A stretch of 64,000 nt of DNA from Pleurostoma richardsiae (taxonomy: Eukaryota > Ascomycota > Sordariomycetes > Calosphaeriales > Pleurostomataceae). The stretch spans positions 248,001 through 312,000 of the forward strand of contig JANBVO010000017.1 of NCBI GenBank assembly GCA_030052745.1. Direction: 5' to 3'. The notes under the pieces are model-generated. The model did not search any database, had not been told where the DNA came from, and saw only the letters and a list, made by a program, of their open reading frames with translations. Positions 1-11,752 of the stretch are shown in pieces. A program made the position numbers and the translations under genes. Positions within the stretch are counted from its first letter, which is position 1. Each line of letters begins with the position of its first letter.

Positions 1-637
1 GAGAGACGAGAGAGAGACGGACGGGGAGCGAACGGAGCGGACAAACGAGCCGACCTGCTGCAGACTGAAGGGGGAAAAGGACAGTCGCCAGCCCAGGACA
101 CGCGACTCGGGTCCCCCTTCTTCCCACACGGTCTACCCATCCCAAATCTAAACAGTTAAAGGTGGGCTCGCCGGGCTGTTGAGCTCTCGGGTACAAAGGC
201 CGGACGGGACAGACTCGGAGCACCTAAAAGGCAGAGCAAACAGCCCGCCCGAGCATGGCCCTGGGTGCCGCTCCTCCTCCCTCCTGCTTACGCTCTCCAG
301 TACACGCCGCGAGACGAGCGAAGAGAGCGAGGAGCGCCCGGGTCAGAGACAAGGCGCGGTAAAGGACAGAGGGCAGAAGGGCGTCGTTTAAACACCAAGG
401 ACGAGACCGCTTAACACGCAGGCAGACAGACGCAAGCGAGAGCCGGCACGCACCGCGTCGTTGGGCCCCGTCCCGTCCCTCCCCTCCCCTCCCTGCTTGG
501 GCTACGGGGTCAGTCCCGACGTGTGCTGGCCCTAAGTTTGCACAGCCTCACCCGATCCATCAATGTCGGGCGTCTAGCCGTCGGCCGCAGCATCGATAAC
601 CCCTCCCGCCGCTCCGCTTCTGTGTTTCGTCTCCGAC
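1..637. other. 5' gene-free flank, upstream of Zn2Cys6 regulator
   Basis: No supported gene. The stretch is rich in GA/CT runs (an AG-rich start and CCCTCC runs around 475-495), as is common in promoters and 5' leaders of filamentous fungi. It probably holds the promoter and 5' UTR of the regulator starting at 638. Confidence 0.5.
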
Positions 638-3504
638 ATGCCCAGGCCGAACACCGCCTCCGGCTCCTCGCAGTCGCCGGCGGGCGGGCCTTCGCAGCGG
701 CTGCCCGTCAACCCTCGCCGGCACAAGGTCGCCCCCGAGCAGAGGAAGCGAGTCGCGACAGCGTGAGTTCTCCCCGTCCTCCCCTTCTATTCTTCCATTT
801 CTGCCCTCCCGGCGCCGGTGCCGACGCCGCTTGTCTTTTACCGTCTGAAACACCCTTGCCGTCCATTCTCCAAACGTCATGTTTATTGCATATAATACCC
901 TACGTATCTCCGAAGTCTCCTGACTGCGCCATGACGTCGTCCGGACGTCCATTGTCGCGACAAGAGAGAGCCGTCCGGATATCGACACTAGCCTCTGCCT
1001 CACAACCCATCCTTACCGAGACGCTACTTAATTATGCTAACTCGTTCCTTTCCCTTCCGACAGATGTAATAGCTGCAACATCCGCCGCATCAAGTGCTCC
1101 GGCGACCGGCCGTGCCAGCAGTGCCAGACCGGGAGCCGGGAGTGCGTGTACCCCGTCGCCGTAGAGAAGGTGGCGATCCCGCGCTCCGAACTCGAGGATC
1201 TACGCGCCCGGTGTAATGCCTTGGAGAAGTCCCTCCGGGACGCCGTGCCCGATCCCGCGGCCCGGCAGCAGCTGCTTGCGCGCCAGAGCAGCATCTCCTC
1301 GTCGCACGAGTCCGCCGGCGATTCGCCAACACCCTCCGCGTCGGCCCCTGGCCCTCGCGGGCCCTCTCCTATGGACGAGGACCACCACCCGCCGCCGCCG
1401 ATGGCCGGTGAGGGCCTGTTACTGCAAGACTTTGACGGGAACTCGCGATGGATGGGCGGCACGAGCGGCGCGACCTTCCTCGACCACCTGAAGCAGTTCA
1501 TGTCTACCATCTTCCCGCTCACCTTCGATCAACGCGCCTCCCAACCGCAGCATCCCGATGCCGCCCATTCCTCCGGCTCGGGCTCCGGGTCTGCGTCCGC
1601 AGCCGGACCATCCTCCTCCATCTCCGGCGCCACCTTCCTCTCCACCGTCGGCCGCTACCAGACCTTCGACTCCCGGCCCATGTTCGTGCCGCGGCTCGTC
1701 GACCCGCTGGTGCTCCCACCGCCCACCGAGATGAGCTTCATGGCCTCGCAGGTGCGGTGGTTCATCCAGGACGGCGCGGGCGACGCGGCCGGCGGCGGCA
1801 TCTACTACTGGGGCGACATGACCACGCCGCCCACCGCCCCCATACTCTCCAGCCCCCCTCCCCTCATCCCGCCGTCGTCCGCCGGCGGAGCCGTGCCGGA
1901 CCCGGCGCTCAAGGCGCACCGCCACCTGGCCTTCCACCACTCCGTCTTCGCCTTCGCGTCGCTCCTGGGCCTGACGGCGCCGGGCTCGCGGCGCGACGGC
2001 CAGCTGGGCGAGGGATACCTGGCGCGGGCGCGGGCGCTGCTGGGCAACCCGCTGGACACGTCGCTGTTCGGCAAGGGCGACGTCCCCGCGCTGGCGCTGC
2101 TGGCGCGCTACATGCTCGAGGTGAACCGGCGCGACGCGGCGTACGTGTACGTCGCGGTGGCGATGCACATCTGCGTCGTGCACGGCGTGCACCGCGGCTG
2201 GCAGGTCGACGAGCGGGGGAAGCGCGTCTTCTGGACGCTGTATGTGCTGGACCGCTGGGTGAGCTGCCTGATGGGGCGGCCGCCGACGATCCTGGACGAC
2301 GCGATACGTTTGAATCTGCCGGCTGATGCCCCGTAAGTCTCGCTGTTTAATATCTCTTTGCCCCCATTTCCTCAGCGCGACGCATGCCGTATCCCGCAAC
2401 CAGAGAATCCATACTGACAGAGGAATCGAACAGGGGACTCCCTTCACCCGAAGGCCTCACCGCAAATGTGCTGCTCTCGAGGATCGCCGGCCACATCGTC
2501 TGCAACACCTACCGAATAGCGCCGTGGATCCACGGCGTCGTGGAGAAGCCGTCGGCGCAGATCAACCGTGCCCTGGAGCTGCTGTCGGGCTGGCACAGCC
2601 GGCTGCCGCCGTCGCTGCAGATGTCCTACGAGACCTTCAGCAACGACCGGGGGCTCTGCACGCTGCACATGGCGTACAACCAGGTCTGTCCGCTCAATTC
2701 TCCCTCGCTCCCCTCTCGCGTCCCTCTTGCTTCCGCAATACCGACAGTAGACTAACACGTCGTCTCCCTGTCCAGCTCCTCATCCTCACCGTCCGCCCCA
2801 TATTCTTCCTGGCCGTCAAGAAGGCCGTCGCCGACCGCTTCGTCTCCCGCCGGCAGCGCCAGCCCCCGCAGTTCGACATCGAGGCGCACCCCCTCGTCGA
2901 CGCCATCCGCTCCTGCAGCGACGCCGCGCGGCTGAACCTGCGGCTGGGCCGGCGCGTGCGCGACGACGCCGGCGGGCCCGCCGGGAAGCTGCTGCTGCCC
3001 GACCTGCACAACGTCTTCAACGCCGCCGTCGTGCTGATGCTGCACCAGGCCGTCTTCGTCAACCTGCGCACCATGGACACCCACGACATCGCCTTCGCTA
3101 TCGAGGTCTTCGAGCGCGAGGCCGCCACGGGCGACGACTACGCCGCCGACTGCGCGCGCATCCTGGCCGACCTGAGCGCGCTGGTCGGCCGGCTGAGGGG
3201 GTTCATGTTCGACAACAGCAGCAGCGCGGGGATACCGCCCGAGCTGCGGGTGGCTGGCGCTGCCGGGGTCGGCAGCGGCGGCGGCGGAGCTGGTGCTGGC
3301 GCGGGAGGCGTCGGCCTGGGGATCGCGGCGGACTCGCTCGCGGGCGGGATCCCGATGGGGTTCGGGCCCGCGCCGCCGATGGGCAGCGCGGAGGCGGGGT
3401 CGGGCCCGTTCCCGCCCGGGGCCGGGGCGGGCAATACGATCTATCAGGAGCTGGTGACGTGGCTGGCGCCGGATGACATGCAGGGCTATGAGAACATTCT
3501 GTGA
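638..3504 (+). CDS. Zn2Cys6 fungal transcription factor
   Basis: Predicted nuclear regulator of about 790 aa in four exons: 638-762, 1064-2332, 2434-2683 and 2776-3504. The first intron (763-1063, 301 nt, with a GCTAAC branch site) splits the codon just before the DNA-binding domain. The joined sequence gives a textbook Zn2Cys6 cluster at about residues 43-70, C-x2-C-x6-C-x5-C-x2-C-x6-C, starting CNSCNIRRIKC. A short leucine/charged linker follows (LEDLRARCNALEKSL), as in Gal4-type dimerisers. The middle has the fungal-specific transcription factor domain, including KRVFWTLYVLDRW and MGRPP. The C-terminus is Gly/Ala-rich and low in complexity. The ATG at 638 was chosen because it is the only in-frame Met close upstream of the cluster. 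Its 3' end faces the MFS transporter gene. The target genes are unknown. Confidence 0.9.
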
Positions 3505-3681
3505 TGATTTGATACCTCCACGTCCCCTTCAAGACCAATTCTTGTGTTTTCTTTTCTTCTTCTTTCTCTCTTCCCTCCGACGAATATTTCTCTTCTCTTC
3601 TCCACGATCTATCTAGGGACCCTTTGGGTATATAGGAATGGGTGGAGGGGGAAGCGGAAGGAGGGCGTCTGTGACCAACGT

Positions 3682-5605
3682 TCACAGCCCGTAAATAAAA
3701 GTTCGTTTCTTGTCTGCGTATCGGACAGTGTCCACTCTCTCACTCTCGACTTCCTCCCTGCTCATGAGCGAGAGGGCGTGTAGCTTCTTCGTGTTGGCGT
3801 ACCGGAGCAAGAAGCGGTTCGCGAGATAGCCCAGGAGCGCGACGATCATGATGCCGAGCGTGGTGTAGAATGGCAGCATGTACCGCGGACTGTACTCGGG
3901 CCGGTAGAGCTGCGAGCCGATGACGCCGGCTAGGTTCCCCCATCCGTTGACACCGAGGACCAGGGACCGCTTGCCCGGCGCTGTAAGAAAGGAATTGTCA
4001 GCTTGGGGTGATGCGGCGTGGTGTGGGAATAGGGGACTTGCCTGGCGTGTTCCCAGCCAGCCATACCATCGTCAGCGGCGGCGGCACGTAGGTCCCGAAG
4101 AGGAAGATGCACAAGCCGACATATCTCGCCCGGTTATTCCGCACGGCGACGACGATGATCAAGCCGACGATGGCAATCAGGATGCCCCCCACGATGTGGA
4201 AGCCTCGATCCCTCCTGCGGTCGGAGCTGAGAGCGAATAGGTACAGCCCCAGAGCGCCGATGATGTACGGCGGAACCGACATCTATCCTAAAGTTAACGA
4301 CTGCCTGAACTTGTGTCGGCAGTGTAGATGGGTCGAAGAGGACGCACCAGATTCGCGTCAAGCGACGAGAAGCCCATGCCCTGCACCACTAACGGCAGGA
4401 ATACCGAGAAGGCCTGGCTCGGCACGCTCGCGCACATGTTGAACAGGAGCATGCACCACAGCTTCCAGTCCCTCACCGTCTCGACGATGTCCCGCCGCGT
4501 CAGGCGCTCCTCCGGGGTCGAGTCGCCCCCCACGTACGGCTCGCTATCCCGTCGGATCCGGTCCGCGGCGAAGATCCGGTCGTCCCTGCTGAGGAACCAG
4601 GCCGTCTCGGGCCCGGAGGGCAGCCACATCCAGCCGACGATGGCCATGAGGCACGTCGCGCTGCCCTCGATTATGAACAGGTACTGCCAGTTTTCGAGGG
4701 CGCAGCCCCGTAATTGGAATACCCCGTAAGCTGTCAATCACCCTCAGCAGGTTGGCCATATGATGGTATACGGGTTGAGCATGAGCGTACCAATCGTACC
4801 GGAGAAGGCACCAGCAATGGCGTACTGGCCATAGAAGAGAGCCAGCCGCACGGCGAGGTCGTATCTGCGGTAGAAATAGGAGAGATACGACACGGCCGTG
4901 GCGTAGAAGCCTGCCTCGAACGCTCCGATCAGGAGCCGCGTTGCGATCAGCGACCCTGGGCGTCTATCAGCATCACGGTCTTCAAGTTACTACGATGACT
5001 AGGTGCCTACCTCTGCCACTGACAAAGGCCTGCCCGATCGTTACCATGCCCCACGAGAACTTGACGATGTCAGCCACTTCCCGAGCCCAGCACGAGGCCT
5101 CACGTGTTGACACCGTACCATGAGCAGCGGGATCCAGTGCTTCGGCCCGAGCCACCGCCCCACGGCGGCCGAGAAGGGCTGAAACGTGACGAAGGTGACG
5201 AAGAAGATGGCCACGGCGAAGTTGAGGTCCTCCGGCGCGGCGCCAATGTCGTTCATGAACCCTGCCGTCCCGTTATCAGCGGCGTTGTCATTCCTCGGCG
5301 TCGCCGCAAGCCTCGTCACGCTACGCCATCTCTACGGGGCACGTCTTACCCTGCGTCTGGGCATTGCCCACGTTCCCGCGGTCCAGCCCGTTGAAGAGGT
5401 AGAGGAACGAGAGAAGCGGAAGCAAGGCGATGTCGATCCTCCGGTTGACGCGCCGGTGCCTGGCCCGCTCCTCCTTGCTCTCCGCGTATTCGGCCGGCGC
5501 CGTCGACTCGACATGCTCGTCCCGTGCCCCGCGCTTGGCGGGCGGCCCGGCCGCCAGCACGTCTGTCAGGGTCGGTGGTTCATCGCAGCGGGCGGGGTGC
5601 GACAT
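3682..5605 (-). CDS. MFS transporter, allantoate permease (Dal5) family
   Basis: Predicted plasma-membrane anion:cation symporter of about 511 aa. Seven exons: 5605-5350, 5261-5119, 5059-5011, 4955-4791, 4730-4348, 4282-4042 and 3980-3682; all phases fit. Recognisable segments are the N-terminal hydrophilic tail with RRIDIALLPLLSFLY and LNGLDRGNVGNA (typical TM1 of Dal5-like permeases), FVSGRGSLIATRLLIGAFEAG, ENWQYLFIIEG in the middle, and a C-terminal half with GTYVPPPLTMVWLAGN and VNGWGNLAGVIGSQLY. The family carries allantoate, nicotinate, vitamins and other small organic anions, so the substrate cannot be named. The intron at 3981-4041 appears to be GC-AG. It is not a siderophore-iron transporter by sequence, despite the nearby siderophore genes. 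Confidence 0.88.
3981..4041 (-). other. GC-AG intron in the Dal5-like transporter gene
   Basis: The only join that keeps the conserved NTP...PGKRSLVLGVNGW region in frame uses the donor CAG|GCAAGT and the acceptor TTACAG, 61 nt apart, with a CTGAC branch site. GCAAGT is the classical sequence of rare GC donors. Confidence 0.7.
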
Positions 5606-6444
5606 CTGGCGCCCGCTCCGCAAGACGAAAAACAGGGGAAACCCGCGAAAGGAATCGGGGAGAGGGCGCACTTGGCGGGACTTATAGCAGGCGAGACGGA
5701 AGATTCCTCAGGGCAGATCCCGGGGTCGGAACGTGCGATGTTGATGCAGGCGATGGATCACCTCAGGACAGCGCAGCCCATCCTCCCGAGCCCGCATAAC
5801 TTCACCGCTCTGTCACCATCGCAGACCACACACGGGGCGCCGAATGAGAAACCGCGAATCGACGCGCACGGAACCAACGCCGAGGCACACGCGGCACACA
5901 GGGTATACAGCGGGCGATATAGTAAGCGGGCCGCTAAGGTCGCACGACTTGCGCCGATGTGGCCTGCGGCATGCCCGTTCTGTCACTACCGGCGTCGGGC
6001 TCCAGCCTGTGTGGACCGGAGCGCTGAGCGTGCATGCAGCAAGAGATCGTGGAGCGATACGGCGGCACAGCGGAATCAGACACAGCTGCGATGGTGGTTT
6101 AGTGTATATTGGGGACGCGTGTCCTCTACTCCATTCTTCTCGAGGAGAGTCTTCCAGACCACGTCTCCGAAGCCTTCGAGAGGGGGGGAACCAGACGAAG
6201 TGCTCCTCGAGGCGCGCCGATAAAACGACCGGCTTCTCCCATCGCTTTTAGCGCGCCGAAATGCCCACCCGCTAAAGCAATGCCGACCTGTTCTGTCCAG
6301 TGTCGATCATTTCCCCGTGAAGCACCGAGGCCTCGGCCGTCCGCGCGAGATCCTGGACCAAGTTTCTCTCGCAGCCGAGCTTCGTCTCAAAGCGCAGGCC
6401 TCGCAAACAGCCCCTCACTTGCCAATCAAAAGTGTGGTCTACGG
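5606..6444. other. Intergenic region between transporter promoter and membrane-protein 3' end
   Basis: About 840 bp. It holds the promoter of the Dal5-like transporter and the 3' end of the membrane-protein gene. The open frames here are in low-complexity sequence and resemble no family I recognise. No RNA gene or repeat seen. Confidence 0.5.
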
Positions 6445-7313
6445 TCAAGAGCATCTCGACTCCGCCTGGCTTGCCAGGTCCCCGCATCCGACAAAGATGC
6501 GCTCGAACGCCGACGACGCACTCGGCTGCTTCCTTGCCTGGCACCACCAGCCCACGCTGGCCGTCTCGTTCCTGCAGAATGTCACGCAGCAGCTCGTCCC
6601 GTTCGGGAGCCAGACGTAGCTGCTGCAGTTGTAAGGGAGATCGGTGAAGCCCTCCGCGAGGTAGACCTCTGTCGCTGTGCCCGAGAAGTTCCTGTCGGAG
6701 AAGCCCTGGAACGCGAAGCCGACCGGCCCCGTCTGGTTGTTGAGGTACGTCGGCGTCGCCGCCGCGCTAGAAACTGTCGAGCTCGTGGTCGAAGCGGCTG
6801 TCGTCGACGTGCGGGAGCTAGCATTGCAAGACCGTCAATACACAGATTTTCTATGGTGAGAGTATGCATAGGAGTGTCATACCTGCTGGACACTGCTGAA
6901 GTCAGAGCATTCCTATCATCCGTGCTCCTAGACGCAGCAATTCCACCGCCAACGCCGCCGCCGATCCCAGCTACAATCATTGTCAGGGTTACGGCAAGGA
7001 GTATCCAGAACAACTTGTCCCTCACGCCACAGATTTCCTTGTGCCCTCCTTGCCCTTTCTCTGCGCTTCCTGCCGGCGTCAATAGATCATTGCCGTCTGC
7101 CCTAGCTTCTCCTGCTTCGCCCAGTTCGTTGGATCTGTCGTTCCCCAAAGCTGTGAATTTTGGCGAGGTGTCGAAGATGGCAACATATTTGGGATCTCGC
7201 GTGTCTAGTTGGTTCGCTTTGAGTCGTGCTTCTAATCCCGTGAGAGCCTGTGGGCTTTGATCGGGGACAACTTCTGGTAGGTTGTCATCTGCACGCGATG
7301 TAGGTAAGCCCAT
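6445..7313 (-). CDS. Single-pass membrane protein with extracellular Cys-containing domain
   Basis: Two exons (7313-6883 and 6817-6445; 65-nt intron) give about 267 aa. The N-terminal ~105 residues are hydrophilic and probably cytosolic. One strong membrane helix follows (KLFWILLAVTLTMIVAGIGG, with a Gly-rich continuation), then a Ser/Thr/Ala-rich linker likely to be O-glycosylated, then a compact domain containing GFAFQGFSDRNFSGTATEVY, a Leu-Pro-Tyr-Asn-Cys motif, LPNGTSCCVTFC and GWWCQ. That domain has about seven cysteines, suggesting disulfides outside the cell. The topology resembles small fungal surface sensor or receptor-like proteins, but I do not recognise a named family and assign no function. 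Met at 7313 is the first ATG; an in-frame TTG lies 24 nt upstream. Confidence 0.75.
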
Positions 7314-8744
7314 CTTGAAGAAATTGCGAATGGACAACTGCTGAAACGGATAGCAGAGGGTATATTATCCACTCTTCTGGAATGACCTCTGGTGAACGGA
7401 GGTCGAGGAGGCAAGAGAAATGGGACCATTGGCCCTCCTGGGGCATAGGACAGATCCCATCATCTAAGGTTGGCTCTAGGAGTCATTATCTCACAACGCA
7501 CAAGCCTTGTTCCCCTGACGGCTAGAGGCAGACGGGACCACGAGAACGGCGGAATGGACCATAATACGGAGCAACTTTCGGTCTTGACAGCTCCATTCAG
7601 GTACTCTCCAGTGTGACATCTGCCCCGCCAGCTGAACAGCAGCCGTCATCATCGCAGAAAGCACTCACGGTGCGAGTCTCTCTGACCCTAACACAACGCA
7701 AAGTTGCGAAGGTACGCAAGGGAAGACAGGGGGTACATGCTATGGCGCCATGGGCTGGATGGCTGTGGTTGCACCTCGGGTCTCACAGCATCGTGGCGGT
7801 GTCGCGTGTCGGCAGTCGACCATCGTGAAGCCCCTGGACCCAGGGACTGGGATAGTGAGAGCGCTTTCACTATCACGGTGAGGGCCGGGAAGGAGCGTAA
7901 CAAGACATGGTGGTGGGAGTCGGCAACCAACGGGAGTGGCGCGCTGTCAGATGCAGGAACCGCAAGTACCGCCAGCCACCTCCGCTTTGTCTTGGATCGG
8001 ACGAGAAGGATGTCATGGTACGGTCATGGTGGTCGTACTGGCGCGCTCCGGCGGCCGAGTCGGCTTTAATACAGACACTGTTGGATAAGAAGATCGAACC
8101 TCCAGCATGGTGACACTAGGAGCTACCAGGTTGGAACTGCCTATGCCGGATATAGATGCAGGACAAGCTCCGTAGACATGTGAAGGGACTTTGCCGATCG
8201 TAGACAACTATCGAAGTTCCAGGGGCGTTGAGAGCCAGCGGTTCTCCAAGGTGCTAGTCGAATGCTTGACCGGAAATGACCGCTTGGTACGGCATGCTAG
8301 AGCCGGAGAGTCTTGGGTTTCACACTACAATGCTTGGGGCTGCCAAGCTTAGAAGTCCCGTTAACAACCGTGGTCTCCGCGCGGGTGATGGCGTCTTGTT
8401 ACCCCTCCTCAGTAACGTCGGACAGACTCGCTCAGCCCACGTTGTGTAGTTGTATTCGTGAGGTAAAGGACCATCAAGGAAATGTGTCATCGAAACCTGT
8501 CGTTGCAGCATCGTGCCATATGCCACGCACACCTCGCACCCTGAGGAACCCAAACACCCCCCCGCTGCATCCGAGGCAGCTCGGTTTTGCTCCATCTCAC
8601 CCGAAGGATCTTCCCCCTCCTGCGACGTGGCCGAGGAAAGCTAACTGCCCCTCTCGTCAGGGGGTAGTATTATGGTTATTAATGGCGTCTCTCGCCTTCC
8701 CGAATCTGCCCACATCGCCGGGTTGCGATGGATCCGATCCAATC

Positions 8745-8753
8745 TTATCTGAT
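8745..8753 (-). promoter_or_regulatory. Putative SreA/SRE GATA-repressor site
   Basis: TTATCTGAT on the + strand is the exact complement of ATCAGATAA, matching the ATCWGATAA consensus of the fungal iron-responsive GATA repressors (SreA of Aspergillus, SRE of Neurospora). It lies about 1.28 kb upstream of the sidA ATG. The match is visible in the sequence; repression by iron is inferred from the family. Confidence 0.55.
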
Positions 8754-9284
8754 CATCTGTGACCAATTGCAGAACCCTGCAGCCCATGCCGAGCTCCTAG
8801 CACGTACGATGCCTGCAAGAGGGATTAAAAAGCTTGCGGGAGGAGTGACGGTCGCCGACCATGCAAGTCTCATCAGGATGGACTGGCAGACAGCCGAACG
8901 CGGGGTCAAGAGCCTCCTTGGGGTGCAAGAAGCCAGCCAACCGACCTTCAGACGCAGCTGCAGCTGCAGCATGGGGGGCTGCGCACAGCTGCGTCCCATA
9001 ACAGCAGTGCCCACAAAACGACGGCATCTTGTCGTGGCAGAATTGCGCTGGGAGGGTACTGTAGCATAGTACGCGTTGGAGCTCCGCTCATGGAAGCTTG
9101 GGGACGACGACGAAGCTCGATGCGCGATTTCCCGGTCCTCGTATGATGTGCTTGCGTCTCCATCTACGTTATTTTCTGACCGCCTTGGCGTTAGCACCTC
9201 TCGCAGCGGGCCAGCGCAACGTCCGCTGCTCGGCGCGCAGGGATGATGGAGACGACGGCTTCGAAGATGGAGCCGCGATTGATC

Positions 9285-9293
9285 TTATCTGAT
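9285..9293 (-). promoter_or_regulatory. Putative SreA/SRE GATA-repressor site
   Basis: A second exact copy of TTATCTGAT (complement ATCAGATAA), about 740 bp upstream of sidA. Another AGATAA follows within 15 bp on the + strand, giving a closely spaced pair as is often seen at iron-GATA-regulated promoters. Confidence 0.6.
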
Positions 9294-10029
9294 CCGAAGA
9301 TAAGGCCGATGTCGCTTGAAACGTTCAAGCTTCCCCACCCCAGATGCGGGCATCGTGGAGCTTGCCACCCAAGGTCGCAGAGCGTGCCGGGCGATGAGGG
9401 CCTATTGCAGGATGGTATGGGAGCATAGCTCCCGGCTAGCCTTCGCAGGTGCATGCATGTCTGGCTGTGACTGGCGTAGTCGGGCTCGTTACGATGCTGA
9501 TCCAGCTCAAATTTTTCTTTTGCAGGGGCCCCGTTGACTACCGCCGAGATGGTGCGGTGTTTTGATTATGGAGGGCTAGATCAGCCGTTTCCAGGCCCGT
9601 GGGAAACATCGGGCGTCCACCTCAAGACGCCGGTTCCTGGCCATGTCGGGTACCTTTCGTCGTCAGATGGCGGACGGGGTCGCGGGCATTGCCGAGGGTA
9701 ACCAACGTGCTGGAGGGATACTTATTCCGCCACTGCCCACCCTCATGAATCACCATCTTGCGTTAGTAAGGTGCTGAATACCACTCGCATCCCGCGGACC
9801 CTTTACCGGCTGTTTGCTCTCTTTGCCCGCCGGAAGCTGATGACGAAATCACGGTGAATATTGTGTTTGGTTTGATATCGAGCAAACCGCCGTCTCAATT
9901 CTTATCGACTGTCATTGACCACCTCCTGGGGTCTTTCCCACTCTTTAACCTCCCACACCTTCGAGATCTGCTCCGCTAGGCCGATCAACGATCACCGCCG
10001 ACACATCACTTTTCCAACAGCAAGGGATA

Positions 10030-11752
10030 ATGGCCCCGCACAGCATGCTGGACAGCCAGGAACTAGAGAGCAGCGGCCCTCGGCCGAATGGCACCGCGAC
10101 CAACGGCGCGGCCCCGGCCCCGGCCCCGGCCCCGGCGCCGACAAACGGCGGCCATCGGAATCGGAGCCAATACCTACGAGCACCGAACCCGGATGCGCCC
10201 TACGACCTTATCTGCGCCGGGTTCGGGCCTGCAAGCCTGGCCATCGCCGTGGCCCTGCACGATGCCATGGAGGAGGGCAAGATCCGCGAGCCGCCCAACG
10301 TGCTGTTCCTGGAGAAGCAAGCCCAGTTCGCGTGGCACGCCGGCATGCTGCTGGCCGGAGCCAAGATGCAGATTTCTTTTATCAAGGACCTGGCATCCCT
10401 TCGGAATCCGCGCTCGAACTTCACCTTTCTGAACTATCTGCACAAGCAGGATCGCCTGGTCGAGTTCACCAACCTGAGCACATTCCTCCCCGCGCGCGTG
10501 GAGTATGAGGATTACCTGAGGTGGTGCGCCAGCTTCTTCGACGACGTCGTCAAGTACGGCAACGAAGTCGCGAGCGTGTCGCCCGTAGAGGGGGAAGGCG
10601 CGGTGAACATGTTCGAGGTGGTGTCCCGCAATGTCAAGACGGGAGCCGTAACGACCCATCGTGGCCGCAACGTCGTCCTGGCTGTGGGTGGTCAGCCGTC
10701 GATCCCTCGGTGCCTTCCCGCTAGCAACCCCCGGATCATCCACTCGTCACAATACGCAAACCTTGTGCCCCAGATCCTTAGCGACGTGGGTGCTCCGTAC
10801 CGGGTGGCGGTGGTGGGTGCTGGCCAGAGCGCTGCCGAGATCTTCAACAACATCCAAACCTTGTACCCCCGTTCACGGACGTATCTCGTGATGAAGCAGG
10901 AGTTCCTGAAGCCAAGTGATGACTCTCCATTGTGAGTGCAATCCCGCAAGAAAATGTACCCTGATGGCTCTGTCGGTAACTGACTGGCGGGCAGTGTCAA
11001 CTCAATCTTCAACCCCGAATATATCGACCACTTGTACCCGCGATCATCGCAGTACCGTCGTAATATTATAACCGATGCGAAGGCGACGAATTACGGAGTG
11101 GTGCGGCTCGAGCTGATTGAGAGGCTGTATGAGCGGATGTACGACCAGCGACGCGAGCTGGGGAGCGACGAGCACAAGTGGCCACACCGCATCCTCAGCG
11201 CTCGGCGCGTGGTTGGCGTAGAGGATGGCGCTGACGGACTGCGCCTCCACGTGCGGCAGGCGGACACTGCTGAGTCTGTTGTCGGGCCTGACGGCATTCA
11301 TGAGGCGGATGTCGACAACACCGAGATGCTGCCGGGCGATGAGCTGCTTGATGTTGATCTCATTGTCGCAGCTACGGGATACCGTAGAAACGCCCATGTC
11401 GACATGCTGAAGGCGGCGTGGAACCTCCTGCCACAGACACCGCAGTCGCCCAAGGACCAACCTCGGGGATACAACGATGGCTGGCAAGTGGATGGCGACC
11501 GCATGCTCGAGGTCGCTCGCGATTATCGGGTCAAGTTTGCGCCTGGGACAGTCTCGGCTGGCTCGGGGGTGTGGCTCCAGGGCTGCTGCGAAGGAACGCA
11601 TGGAGTGAGTGCCCTTTCCTCCCCCCACACTTTATCTTGACTGGCAAGCCTAGGACAGAACACTGACCGCGATACAGTTGAGTGATACCCTTTTGTCGGT
11701 TCTGGGCACGCGGTCCGGAGAGATGGTCGAGTCCCTCTTCGGCTCCCACTGA
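10030..11752 (+). CDS. sidA: L-ornithine N5-monooxygenase (siderophore hydroxylase)
   Basis: FAD- and NADPH-dependent enzyme that N5-hydroxylates L-ornithine, the committed step to hydroxamate siderophores; it acts in the cytosol. Three exons (10030-10931, 10995-11604, 11678-11752) give about 528 aa, close to the usual SidA length. Motifs in order: FAD-binding [19 protein letters not shown] (near residue 58), a substrate-side [21 protein letters not shown] segment (split here: [11 protein letters not shown], then FTFLNYL), NADPH-binding [14 protein letters not shown], the DLIVAATGY motif typical of N-hydroxylases, and the C-terminal [12 protein letters not shown] block. That block is completed only by splicing the 11605-11677 intron. 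The N-terminus has an Ala-Pro repeat encoded by a GGCCCC minisatellite. The gene lies on the same strand as, and 1.7 kb before, the ferrichrome-type NRPS gene. Confidence 0.97.
10109..10136 (+). repeat. GGCCCC minisatellite inside sidA
   Basis: About four tandem GGCCCC units encode an Ala-Pro run ([10 protein letters not shown]) in the N-terminal extension, ahead of the FAD fold. It lies outside the catalytic core and is likely variable in length between strains. Confidence 0.8.

Larger units (their letters stand above)
7314..10029. other. 2.7-kb intergenic region upstream of sidA
   Basis: No coding sequence I can support on either strand; the reading frames are short and have biased, non-conserved composition. 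It contains two exact ATCWGATAA sites (8745-8753 and 9285-9293, both as the complement TTATCTGAT) and a further AGATAA at about 9299. This is most simply read as a long regulatory region for sidA. Confidence 0.6.

Noticed and set aside
523-1164. A 213-aa protein overlapping the start of the first regulator
   Set aside because: It runs through the 763-1063 intron in another frame; the Zn2Cys6 domain appears only in the spliced frame starting at 638.
3682-5605. Siderophore-iron transporter, given the nearby siderophore genes
   Set aside because: TM1 and loop motifs match the Dal5/allantoate permease family, the protein is of the ~500-aa 12-TM type, and siderophore transporters have 14 TMs and different motifs.
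8313-9197. Possible small genes in the region upstream of sidA
   Set aside because: The frames on both strands lack conserved motifs, signal peptides and consistent splice sites; the region reads as regulatory.
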